From assembly GCA_020344055.1 (NCBI GenBank), contig CP070813.1:1017983-1064560 (forward strand): 46,578 nt of DNA. The letters are read 5' to 3'. This DNA comes from Candidatus Zixiibacteriota bacterium (GTDB lineage: Bacteria; Zixibacteria; MSB-5A5; UBA10806). The position numbers and the translations under genes were made by a program. Positions within the stretch are counted from its first letter, which is position 1, and every line of letters starts with the position of its first letter. The notes below the pieces were generated by a model. It ran no database searches. It was not told the DNA's origin and worked only from the letters and a program-made list of their open reading frames with translations. Below are positions 9,019 to 18,686 of this stretch, one piece after another.

Positions 9019-9812
9019 GGGTTTTATTCGTCGGGGATATCAATGGAAAGCCGGGGCGAAATTGCCTTGAGAGGTTTTTGAAAAAACGCAAGAATAGCGG
9101 TCTGGAATATGACTTCATTATCGCCAACGTGGAAAACGCCGCCGCAGGCTTCGGCCTGACAAGGGATGTTTCTCTTTCTCTGTTCAATATGGGAGTGGGT
9201 TGCCAGACCAGCGGAAATCATATCTGGGATAAAAAGGAAATCTATTCTTTTTTTGAGGACGAGCCGAGACTGCTGCGTCCCGCGAACTACCCCTCGGAAG
9301 CCCCCGGTCACGGTTATAATATTTATGAAAATGATGCTGGCACGAATATCGCCGTGATCAATCTCCAGGGCCGCATTTTTATGTGGAATATCGACTGCCC
9401 CTTTAAAACCGCCGAAAGAATCATTCCTGAAATCGCCGAAAAAACGAAAGTCATAATAGTCGACTTCCACGCCGAAGCTACCTCGGAGAAACAGGCCCTG
9501 GGAAGATATCTGGATGGCAGGGTTTCCGCCGTTATCGGTACCCACACCCATGTCCAGACCGTGGATGACAGGGTCCTGCCCGGCGGAACAGCCTTTATTA
9601 CCGACGCCGGAATGACCGGTCCCTACGATTCGGTTATAGGGATCGAGGTTGAAGACGCCCTTTATCGCGTCGTTACCGCCGTTCCCAACCGCTTCACCGT
9701 TGCCAGGGGAGATGTACGTTTCGCGGGAGTGGAATTGGAAATCGATGTCGAAAGCGGTAAGGCGGTTTCTATAAAGAGAATATTTGAATCGTTGCCCGAA
9801 ATAGATGAATGA
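9015..9812 (+). CDS. ymdB: Metallophosphoesterase, YmdB / TIGR00282 family
   Basis: The family hydrolyses cyclic nucleotides and 2',3'-cyclic phosphates in a dinuclear metal site and controls multicellular behaviour and RNA turnover in Bacillus. The protein has 265 residues, full length. Metal ligands are visible in order: Asp in VGDINGKPG (~8), Glu/Asn in ANVENAAAG, Asn-His in TSGNHIWDK, His in VDFHAEATSEK and the GTHTHVQT pair. The conserved FITDAGMTGPYDSVIG segment is present. The start is TTG overlapping the previous stop. Proximity to rny matches the known rny-ymdB association. Confidence 0.93.
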   Translation: MRVLFVGDINGKPGRNCLERFLKKRKNSGLEYDFIIANVENAAAGFGLTRDVSLSLFNMGVGCQTSGNHIWDKKEIYSFFEDEPRLLRPANYPSEAPGHGYNIYENDAGTNIAVINLQGRIFMWNIDCPFKTAERIIPEIAEKTKVIIVDFHAEATSEKQALGRYLDGRVSAVIGTHTHVQTVDDRVLPGGTAFITDAGMTGPYDSVIGIEVEDALYRVVTAVPNRFTVARGDVRFAGVELEIDVESGKAVSIKRIFESLPEIDE

Positions 9813-9833
9813 GATAGGCCGGGATTTATTATC

Positions 9834-10721
9834 ATGTCCGCTGAAATTATAGACGGCAAAAAGATATCTGACGATATAAAATCCGAGCTCAAAGCCGAGA
9901 TAGTCAGACTCAAGAATCAGGGCGTCGTACCCGGTCTCGCCGCGGTTCTGGTGGGTGATAATCCGGCCTCGGCGCTTTATGTAAAGATGAAAGCCAAAGC
10001 CTGCGAGAAAATAGGCATTTATTCCGAGGTCATAAAATGCGAAAACTCCACCACTCATGATGAAATGGTCGATCTGGTCAGCGAATTGAACAAGAGGGAA
10101 GATATCGACGGTATTCTGGTGCAATCGCCCCTCCCGGATCATATCGATGAACCGGCCATAACCGTACTGATAGATCCCGGGAAGGATGTGGACGGTTTTC
10201 ATCCTCTAAACCAGGGCCTGCTACTGGCGGGAAGGCCGCGTTTCGAGCCTGCCACCCCCATGGGGATCGTGGAGATTCTGGAGAGATCAGGTCACAATCC
10301 CGCTGGTAAAAATGTCGTTATCCTGGGGCGCGGATTTTTGGTGGGGAGACCGCTGTCGGTCATGCTCTCCACTAAAACCAGACTGACAAACGCTACCGTA
10401 ACAATCTGCCATACTGGCACTCCCGATATATCCGATTATACAAAAAAAGCCGATATAATAGTTGCGGCGATGGGAAAAGCGATGTTCCTTAAAGGCGATA
10501 TGATCAAGCCGGGTGCGGTTATTATCGATGTTGGAACCAACCAGATCGACGATCCCGATCACCCCAAAGGCAAAAGGCTCGTGGGTGACGTCGATTTCGA
10601 TTCGGCAAAGGATATCGCCGGCGCCATAACCCCGGTACCCGGCGGGGTCGGCCCCATGACCATAGCCATGCTTCTCAAAAATACTGTCAAAGCCTGCAAA
10701 ATCAGAAACGGCCTGATTTAG
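9834..10721 (+). CDS. folD: Bifunctional methylenetetrahydrofolate dehydrogenase/cyclohydrolase
   Basis: Interconverts 5,10-methylene-, methenyl- and 10-formyl-tetrahydrofolate with NADP, supplying one-carbon units for purines. Its 295 residues fit the family. Visible features are the catalytic Tyr/Lys motif YVKMKAKAC (about 50-58), VQSPLPDHID, the KDVDGFHP motif, and the Rossmann segment VVILGRGFLVGRPLS, where families usually read GRSxxVGxP. The usual PCTPxG is PATPMGI here, so the non-catalytic Cys is missing. C-terminal TPVPGGVGPMT is intact. xseA starts 4 bases after the stop, a conserved folD-xseA linkage. Confidence 0.95.
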   Translation: MSAEIIDGKKISDDIKSELKAEIVRLKNQGVVPGLAAVLVGDNPASALYVKMKAKACEKIGIYSEVIKCENSTTHDEMVDLVSELNKREDIDGILVQSPLPDHIDEPAITVLIDPGKDVDGFHPLNQGLLLAGRPRFEPATPMGIVEILERSGHNPAGKNVVILGRGFLVGRPLSVMLSTKTRLTNATVTICHTGTPDISDYTKKADIIVAAMGKAMFLKGDMIKPGAVIIDVGTNQIDDPDHPKGKRLVGDVDFDSAKDIAGAITPVPGGVGPMTIAMLLKNTVKACKIRNGLI

Positions 10722-10725
10722 AAAT

Positions 10726-11961
10726 ATGCCTGATAAGATATATTCGATAAGTGAACTAACCAGAGAAATTAAAGTTATACTTGAAGATACTTTCCTTAAA
10801 GTATGGGTTGAAGGTGAGATTTCCAATTATACCCATCATTCGTCCGGGCACAGGTATTTTACCCTGAAAGACCAGAACGCTCAGATACGTTGTGTCATGT
10901 GGAAATGGCAGGGGAAATATCTGTTCTTCGAGCCGCAGGACGGAATCAAGGTAAAAGCCTCCGGGCAGATAACTGTCTATGAGAAATCGGGTCAATACCA
11001 GTTGGTGGTATCCTCGATGCAGCCTGCCGGGATCGGCGAACTGGAGCTGTCATTTCAGCAGTTAAAGAAAAAGCTTTCCGAAGAGGGATTGTTCGATCCC
11101 GAACAGAAGAAACCGATACCTGAATTTCCCGGGACAATAGGAATCATTACCTCGCCGACCGGCGCGGCGATCCGGGATATCCTCAATATTACCCGTCGCC
11201 GGGCGCCCTGGGTCAAAATCATGCTCTGGCCGGTTCTGGTTCAGGGCGAGGGGGCGGCGGCTCAGATAAGCCATGCCATAAGACGATTCAACCAGCTCGA
11301 TCTTGTAGACCTGCTGATAGTGGGACGCGGAGGCGGATCGCTTGAGGATCTCTGGGCCTTCAACGAGGAAGAGGTGGCCCGGGCGATTTTCGATTCCAGG
11401 ATCCCGGTTATATCGGCTGTCGGGCACGAGATAGATTTTTCCATATCCGATTTCGTCGCCGATCTCAGGGCCCCGACCCCATCTGCCGCCGCCGAGATCG
11501 CCGTGCCAGACGGCGAAGGATTATTATTGCGGCTGGTTGACTATGCGAGGGATCTTTATGCCTTGTCCCGGTCTGTTATCGACGATTCAAGCAATCGGCT
11601 CACCGAGGTTACGGCCAGATACGGTTTCCGCAAACCGATGGAGATGATAGTCCAGAGGGCGCAGAGGTGCGATGAGCTCACCAACCTTATCAATATTCAC
11701 TCCTCGCATAAAATGGAACGTTTGAGGCGAGAATCCCAGGCACTTTTCGAAAAGCTGGAGGTGGTGTCGCCGAAAGCGGTCATGAAAAGAGGTTTTTCCT
11801 ATTGCCGGGATAAAGAGGGCCGGGCCGTTAAAAGCTTTAAACAGGTTGCAATTAACGATAAAATCGATATAATCTTATATGAAGGCGGCATGGAATCGCG
11901 GGTGACCAGGATCGTTCCGGGAATTCCGGGAGCCGGCGGAAGGAAAAAGCGGGATGTCTAA
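10726..11961 (+). CDS. xseA: Exodeoxyribonuclease VII large subunit
   Basis: Catalytic subunit of the single-strand-specific DNA exonuclease. It has 411 residues. An N-terminal OB fold (about 5-100, WVEGEISNYTHHSSGHRYF) is followed by the nuclease domain with GIITSPTGAAIRDI, LIVGRGGGSLEDLWAFNEE and PVISAVGHEIDFSI, all diagnostic. A shorter helical C-terminal part follows. No small subunit gene (xseB) is seen next to it; a MerR regulator overlaps the 3' end by 8 bases instead. xseB may be elsewhere in the genome. Confidence 0.95.
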   Translation: MPDKIYSISELTREIKVILEDTFLKVWVEGEISNYTHHSSGHRYFTLKDQNAQIRCVMWKWQGKYLFFEPQDGIKVKASGQITVYEKSGQYQLVVSSMQPAGIGELELSFQQLKKKLSEEGLFDPEQKKPIPEFPGTIGIITSPTGAAIRDILNITRRRAPWVKIMLWPVLVQGEGAAAQISHAIRRFNQLDLVDLLIVGRGGGSLEDLWAFNEEEVARAIFDSRIPVISAVGHEIDFSISDFVADLRAPTPSAAAEIAVPDGEGLLLRLVDYARDLYALSRSVIDDSSNRLTEVTARYGFRKPMEMIVQRAQRCDELTNLINIHSSHKMERLRRESQALFEKLEVVSPKAVMKRGFSYCRDKEGRAVKSFKQVAINDKIDIILYEGGMESRVTRIVPGIPGAGGRKKRDV

Positions 11962-12295
11962 GGAACGCCAGGGCAAGATGTATTATTCCATATCGGAAGC
12001 GGCCAAAATGGTGGGTGTGGAACCGTACGTTCTGCGTTTCTGGGAGAAGGAGTTCCCACAAATCAAGCCCAAAAAAAACCGCGCCGGAAACAGAATCTAC
12101 CGTCCCGAGGATATCAAGAAGGTTACCGGTATAAAAAGGCTGCTTCACGATGAGGGATATACTATCGAGGGAGCCAGGAAACTCCTCAAGCAGGGCAGCC
12201 AGACCGCCAGCCTGGGCCCCAATTCGGATGAGGTCAAAAGGGTTTTAAGGGAAATCAGGAACGAACTGGAAGACCTCATCAAACTTTTCCCTTGA
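11954..12295 (+). CDS. MerR-family transcriptional regulator
   Basis: A 113-residue protein with a MerR winged helix at residues ~9-75: YYSISEAAKMVGVEPYVLRFWE, then the wing RAGNRIYRPEDIKKV and the IKRLLHDEGYTIEGARKLL helices. After the DNA-binding domain only a short predicted helix remains, with no cysteine or effector domain. It therefore belongs to the short MerR group often found beside housekeeping genes in FCB-type and deltaproteobacterial genomes. The AAGGAAAAAGCGGG upstream supplies the ribosome binding site inside xseA. Its target is unknown. Confidence 0.88.
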   Translation: MSKERQGKMYYSISEAAKMVGVEPYVLRFWEKEFPQIKPKKNRAGNRIYRPEDIKKVTGIKRLLHDEGYTIEGARKLLKQGSQTASLGPNSDEVKRVLREIRNELEDLIKLFP

Positions 12296-12319
12296 TTTAA
12301 CAAGACGCTGTATTATTAT
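12292..12319 (+). promoter_or_regulatory. Putative promoter of tRNA-Pro
   Basis: TTGATT (12292-12297, overlapping the merR stop) and TATTAT (12314-12319) are 16 bases apart. The predicted start lies a few bases before the mature tRNA 5' end at 12330. Confidence 0.45.
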
Positions 12320-12329
12320 GAATTAGAGT

Positions 12330-12407
12330 CGGGGCGTAGCGCAGCCTGGTTAGCGCACTTGCTTGGGGTGCAAGAGGTCGGCCGTTCAAATCGGCTCGCC
12401 CCGACCA
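12330..12407 (+). tRNA. tRNA-Pro (anticodon GGG), CCA encoded
   Basis: Cloverleaf: acceptor CGGGGCG (12330-12336) pairs perfectly with CGCCCCG (12397-12403), discriminator A, encoded CCA (12405-12407). The D arm contains AGCGCAGCCTGGTTAGCGC. The anticodon stem CTTGC/GCAAG carries loop TTGGGGT, giving anticodon GGG, which reads CCC and CCU. The T arm is GGCCG-TTCAAAT-CGGCT. Confidence 0.95.
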
Positions 12408-12468
12408 CTGTTTAACGCGAACAATAGTCTAATATGAACATAACAAGGCGGCTTTTCTAAAAGAAACT

Positions 12469-13143
12469 CTATATGATTTTCCAGCCCAGGCCGGTATTGA
12501 ATAGGTGAATGTCGTCTTTATCCTTTTCATTTTGAAGAATATAGCCTATTTTCAATGAAATATTATCTTTTAACGCGATGTTGAAACCGGAATAAAACCT
12601 GAAGCGGAAGATCTCGTTTTTGATGTCATCGTAGAATATCTCCGGCATAATATAAAAAGACGCCCGCCGGTTTAGCATGGTACCGATATTCCTCGACATA
12701 TTCAGCCTGAATCTCAGCCTGATGTGGTCTCTGGTAGCTTGCGTGAAATACCTCAATTCCGAAATCTGGGTAAAGGTCGTGTTTATTCCCCGAACCGTTT
12801 TCCTGTAATCCAGCTGCAACGAATAACGATTTTCGTATTCGTCCTTATCTTTTTTGTCGATCCAGTCTATCCTGTATGAGGGGGTGATTGTCAGGTTCCA
12901 TCCGGTGCCGTATCCCGATCCAAGTTTCAGGCTGACGATATAAACGTCATCGAACGGTATGTCGTTGAACTTGGTGCGACTCGCCAAAGATAGGGATGTC
13001 GCCCTGCCTATTTTACGGGATAGATATAAATCGTTCCAGTGCTCGGAATTATCCCCGTAAGAATAGGATGGAAGGAATAAGGAAACGAGAAAAACCAGAA
13101 AAGCTGCTTTCAGAACGTCCCGTCCCTTTAACCCCGTCACCAT
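12469..13143 (-). CDS. DUF2490 family outer-membrane beta-barrel protein
   Basis: A 224-residue exported protein. An N-terminal signal peptide (about residues 1-29, AAFLVFLVSLFLPSYSYG) is followed by alternating amphipathic strands rich in aromatics, for example SLSLASRTKFNDIPFDDVYI, RFRFYSGFNIALKDNISLKI and a terminal LFNTGLGWKII. This matches the DUF2490 barrel family, whose function is unknown. It is transcribed away from the MerR/tRNA side and has no visible Shine-Dalgarno. A candidate promoter ends 9 bases before its ATG, so the leader would be about 3 bases. Confidence 0.78.
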   Translation of the reverse strand: MVTGLKGRDVLKAAFLVFLVSLFLPSYSYGDNSEHWNDLYLSRKIGRATSLSLASRTKFNDIPFDDVYIVSLKLGSGYGTGWNLTITPSYRIDWIDKKDKDEYENRYSLQLDYRKTVRGINTTFTQISELRYFTQATRDHIRLRFRLNMSRNIGTMLNRRASFYIMPEIFYDDIKNEIFRFRFYSGFNIALKDNISLKIGYILQNEKDKDDIHLFNTGLGWKII

Positions 13144-13152
13144 ACGAAACTA

Positions 13153-13182
13153 ATTATATATCTGGAGATTTGTTACCGGCAA
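13153..13182 (-). promoter_or_regulatory. Putative promoter of the DUF2490 gene, near-leaderless
   Basis: On the minus strand TTGCCG (13182-13177) and TATAAT (13158-13153) are separated by 18 bases. The predicted start would be near 13146, about 3 bases before the ATG. Confidence 0.4.
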
Positions 13183-13216
13183 TTGATTTTTAGCCGGAAA
13201 TAGAAAATAACTTTTC

Positions 13217-14389
13217 CTAATCGGATGGCTCCTCGCCCTTATCTACGCACGCTTCATACAAATTGACCGCCAGGGAAAACAGCCGGGCATCGGAATTGCC
13301 CAGCAGCGCGATACCGATGGAAGTTTCCGGTATATAGTAAGCCAGGGAGGAATGCCCTATTCCGCCACTATGCCCGTATGCCGGTTTGTTATCGATTGTA
13401 CTGATTAGTATGCCGAAACCGTATTTAAATCTGCCGCTAAGTTCGGATGGCGTAATCATCTCCGTGAACAGGGATTCCGAAAGTACCCGATTATTAAAAA
13501 GCGATTCCATCCACAATGCAACGTCCTCAGCCGTGGCATGAATCGCTCCCGCAGTCCATACCGAGCTGAAGAGCCCCTTGAGAGGTGGAGGAGACACCAG
13601 TTCATTTATGTCCTCGGGGACGCCGGTCGTGTCGATCGGCCACCACAGGTGAGCCATCCTCTCCGCCGGGTATATCTCCTCAGGGTATAAATATGTATTT
13701 GTTAGCCCCAGCGGGCCCAAGACACGTTCTTTCAGTTCGCCCGAAACCGAACTGCCGGTAATTTTCTCGATTATCATACCCAGCAAAATATAATTGGTCG
13801 ATGAATACCCCCAACCACCGCCTGGTTTAAAGGTAGGTTTCCTGAGGAAGGAATTCAGCAGTTCATCCCTGGTCCAGAGCGTGTCGGGATAATTCAATAA
13901 GGCCGCGCCGTAATCGGAATGGGCCATGTAGTTAAATAGGCCGCTCGAGTGGTTTAATAGCTGACGAACGGTGACGGACGGTTCGATATATTCCATGTCG
14001 GAGAGCCAACTTCCTATTTTGTCATCGAGCGAGATCTTGCCCTCCTCGACATACTTCAGGGTAAGGGCGGCGATGTAGCTCTTGGTAACGCTGCCGATAC
14101 CGAAGAGCATATCGGTGGTGATGCTATCGGTTTTTGACGACATGCCGGTGGCTCCCAGCCAGATCCTGTTTTCAGGGAGGATCACCGCCGCCGAGATACC
14201 CTTGATATTCGTTGATTCGCGATAGTCATTCAGGATGGATTGTAGCCTTCCGGCAAGCTCGCTGTCGACAGGTGTTTTCCCGGTTGTTTCAGGGGCCTTC
14301 TTTTCCCCGCATCCGATTACAAGTAAAATTAGAACAGCCATCGAGGCCAATACGAAAGAAACAGGTCTTATTCTATTCCTGCCGGACAT
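13217..14389 (-). CDS. Serine beta-lactamase-like hydrolase, lipoprotein
   Basis: Predicted periplasmic lipoprotein of the beta-lactamase/transpeptidase-like (class C/EstB/DAP) fold. The ATG at 14389 is chosen over the one at 14401 because GGAGG lies between them at the right distance for the inner start. A signal sequence ends in the lipobox LVIG-C27. The catalytic SxxK is SVTK (Ser100, Lys103). The second motif reads YSS (in WGYSSTNYIL) where most relatives have YSN, and the third is HSG in YGHSGGIGHSS. Substrate unknown: peptidase, esterase or a peptidoglycan-directed enzyme are all possible. A true beta-lactamase is unlikely given the HSG motif. Confidence 0.85.
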   Translation of the reverse strand: MSGRNRIRPVSFVLASMAVLILLVIGCGEKKAPETTGKTPVDSELAGRLQSILNDYRESTNIKGISAAVILPENRIWLGATGMSSKTDSITTDMLFGIGSVTKSYIAALTLKYVEEGKISLDDKIGSWLSDMEYIEPSVTVRQLLNHSSGLFNYMAHSDYGAALLNYPDTLWTRDELLNSFLRKPTFKPGGGWGYSSTNYILLGMIIEKITGSSVSGELKERVLGPLGLTNTYLYPEEIYPAERMAHLWWPIDTTGVPEDINELVSPPPLKGLFSSVWTAGAIHATAEDVALWMESLFNNRVLSESLFTEMITPSELSGRFKYGFGILISTIDNKPAYGHSGGIGHSSLAYYIPETSIGIALLGNSDARLFSLAVNLYEACVDKGEEPSD

Positions 14390-14531
14390 CTTTTCCTCCA
14401 TTTGTTGGATGAAATGACATAATTTCGCGGAATTTAATAAAAAGATCTGGCGAAGTCATTAATTAATTATCAGGGTTATGCGAGGGGATAAGTAAGATAG
14501 GTTTCAATTGTAATGTAGAATCAATAAAATA

Positions 14532-15590
14532 TTACTCCCCCCGCCCGCTCCCCAGCATCGCCCCGATCGGCTTTAAGGGCTCCACGTGGTCGCAGACAAT
14601 CTTCACCGCCACGGTGATCGGCACCGCCAGCACGATCCCGATAAATCCCCACAGCCATCCCCAGTACATCACCGATACCAGCACGGCGGTGGTGTTCAGG
14701 TCTACAGATTCCGAGGTGAGCCGCGGGGTAATGATGTTGCCCTCGGTGAACTGCACCACCAGGAAAAACAGCGCCACCCAGACCATATATAAGATGGAAT
14801 TGTGCTGGATTCCAGCCACAATGATCGGGGGGATGGCGCTGACAATGGAGCCCACATACGGCACCAGGTTCATTATGCCGACCAGCGGCCCCCAGATATA
14901 GGCATACTTGACCCTGAAAAGCAGAAGCCCGATGGTTACGACGATTGCCAGCCCGATCATCACCGAGAATTTTACGCGAATGAATCCCTTAAGCTGCTTG
15001 TTGATCTCGCCGATTATCTCCTCGGTGGCCTCCATCTGCTTGCTGCCGAAAATCGATTTCAGTTTTCGCTGGAAGAGGTCGGAGTCGACCATCATGAAAA
15101 GCGTCAGGAAAAACAAAATAAGAATTCTGCCCAGCATGGTCGTCAGAGAGCCCAGTCCCTCGAAGAAAAAGCCGGTGAATTTCTGGAGCTGTTTCATATC
15201 GAGGTCTATGGCCTGCTGTTCGCCCAGATTTCCCGGTAGGTACCCCAGGTATTTTGAGAAGGTCTGCTGGAGATTATTAATTATCTCAACGATTTTTTCC
15301 TTGTAAGCCGGAATCGCCGATGCGAAATCGGCTATTTGACCGAAAAGCATCAAGACCAAAAGCGTCACGATCCCGATCACGATCAGCATCACGATCACGA
15401 CCCCCAGCGAATGCGGGATCTTTATTTTTTTTAAAAGATCTACAATGGGTAGCAGTACGTATGTCAGTGCCGCCGCGATTATAAGCGGTACAATTATCGG
15501 CCGGGCATAATGGAAAAAGGCCGTGCCCACCATTAGCGTTAGCACCGGCATCAGTATCGTCTGTATGTCTATCTCTTTAAGACCTTTCAT
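14532..15590 (-). CDS. AI-2E family transporter (PerM-like permease)
   Basis: A 352-residue integral membrane protein with about seven to eight hydrophobic segments: pairs near residues 10-45 and 60-90, a long periplasmic/cytoplasmic helical stretch 90-150, then helices at about 150-175, 205-230, 230-260, 265-290 and 300-335. The family signatures YVGSIVSAIPPIIVAG and GNIITPRLTSESVDLN are present. Relatives export autoinducer-2 or exchange Na+/H+; the substrate here is unknown. It lies downstream of ligA on the same strand with its own promoter and a GGGG ribosome binding site. Confidence 0.92.
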   Translation of the reverse strand: MKGLKEIDIQTILMPVLTLMVGTAFFHYARPIIVPLIIAAALTYVLLPIVDLLKKIKIPHSLGVVIVMLIVIGIVTLLVLMLFGQIADFASAIPAYKEKIVEIINNLQQTFSKYLGYLPGNLGEQQAIDLDMKQLQKFTGFFFEGLGSLTTMLGRILILFFLTLFMMVDSDLFQRKLKSIFGSKQMEATEEIIGEINKQLKGFIRVKFSVMIGLAIVVTIGLLLFRVKYAYIWGPLVGIMNLVPYVGSIVSAIPPIIVAGIQHNSILYMVWVALFFLVVQFTEGNIITPRLTSESVDLNTTAVLVSVMYWGWLWGFIGIVLAVPITVAVKIVCDHVEPLKPIGAMLGSGRGE

Positions 15591-15611
15591 AATTCCCCTG
15601 TTCCGTACATT

Positions 15612-15640
15612 ATGTTATAATTAAATCATAATTCGGTCAA
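15612..15640 (-). promoter_or_regulatory. Putative promoter of the AI-2E-type permease gene
   Basis: Minus strand TTGACC (15640-15635), 17-base spacer, TAACAT (15617-15612), located between the ligA stop and the permease ATG. Confidence 0.5.
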
Positions 15641-15642
15641 TC

Positions 15643-17790
<2,148 letters not shown>

Positions 17791-17868
17791 TCAATCCGCT
17801 TTGAGGATATTGATTCTTGGGTAGTGCCTTATCCTCCCACCATTGGCATTTTGGCAACTGAATACTCC

Positions 17869-17897
17869 TTGACCCCGTAATAACGTACAGATACAAT
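17869..17897 (+). promoter_or_regulatory. Putative promoter of the racemase gene
   Basis: TTGACC (17869-17874), 17-base spacer, TACAAT (17892-17897). The leader then contains a strong AAGGAGG ribosome binding site (17904-17910) before the ATG at 17921. Confidence 0.6.
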
Positions 17898-17920
17898 TAA
17901 ATTAAGGAGGATCTTTAAAA

Positions 17921-18613
17921 ATGAAAACTCTCGGGCTGGTCGGAGGAACAGGATGGGTTTCCAGTGTCGATTATTACCGCCTGATTAACCAGGGCATCAA
18001 TAAGGCTCTGGGGGGGCATGAGTTCGCTCGATGCATCCTTTATTCCATCAATTTCGGGGATATCGTTGTCCTCAACCAACGGAATGATTCCGATGGGATA
18101 TACGAGTTGATAAAGGACGCCACGGATAAAGTGATTCAGGCGGGAGCGGAGGGGATTGTAATTTGTGCCAATACCATGCATAAATTCGCCGACAGGTTGC
18201 AGGAAGAAATCGGGGTGCAAATCATACATATCGCCGAGGCCACAGCCCGGGAAGTTAACAGCAGGAAATTGCATTCGGTCGGCTTGCTGGGCACCAGATA
18301 TACTATGGAAGAAGATTTCTACACCTCGAAGTTGGAGGCCGCAAATATCCGAACCATCGTTCCAGAAGCATCCGACCGCGAATTTATAGATGCAACGATT
18401 TATAACGAATTGCTGAAAGAAATATTCAAGAATGAAAGCAAAAATAGATTTCTGGAAATTATGAAAAAGATGCAGGAGCAGGGCGCCGAAGGTATCGTAC
18501 TCGGCTGTACGGAGATTCCCCTTATTATTAAAGAGGATGATTTAGACCTGCCGCTTTTCAATACCACGGCGATCCATGCCCGGGCCGCGGTCGATTTTGC
18601 GTTAAGTAAATGA
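17921..18613 (+). CDS. Aspartate/glutamate racemase family protein
   Basis: Cofactor-independent amino-acid racemase fold of 230 residues. It starts MKTLGLVGGTGWVSS, and both catalytic cysteines are in place: VICANTMHKF (about residue 87) and VLGCTEIPLI (about residue 195). This spacing matches YgeA/aspartate-racemase-type enzymes, which interconvert L- and D-amino acids; the exact substrate cannot be read from sequence. Monocistronic, with its own promoter and a near-perfect ribosome binding site. It is flanked by ligA and the ankyrin gene on the other strand. Confidence 0.88.
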   Translation: MKTLGLVGGTGWVSSVDYYRLINQGINKALGGHEFARCILYSINFGDIVVLNQRNDSDGIYELIKDATDKVIQAGAEGIVICANTMHKFADRLQEEIGVQIIHIAEATAREVNSRKLHSVGLLGTRYTMEEDFYTSKLEAANIRTIVPEASDREFIDATIYNELLKEIFKNESKNRFLEIMKKMQEQGAEGIVLGCTEIPLIIKEDDLDLPLFNTTAIHARAAVDFALSK

Positions 18614-18686
18614 AATTCACGAGCTTTTACTTCAGCTAAAGCATTTACTCTCGATAAAAACAGGCTATATTTTTATAATATCTCTC

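Noticed and set aside
9024..10202. A 392-codon minus-strand ORF
   Set aside because: It lies opposite the ymdB-like gene and part of folD, both with clear family motifs; its translation matches nothing and it is a shadow of codon bias.
13217..14389. Antibiotic-resistance beta-lactamase
   Set aside because: SVTK, YSS and HSG with a lipobox fit the broad serine hydrolase/esterase/peptidase group rather than a class A or C beta-lactamase with KTG.
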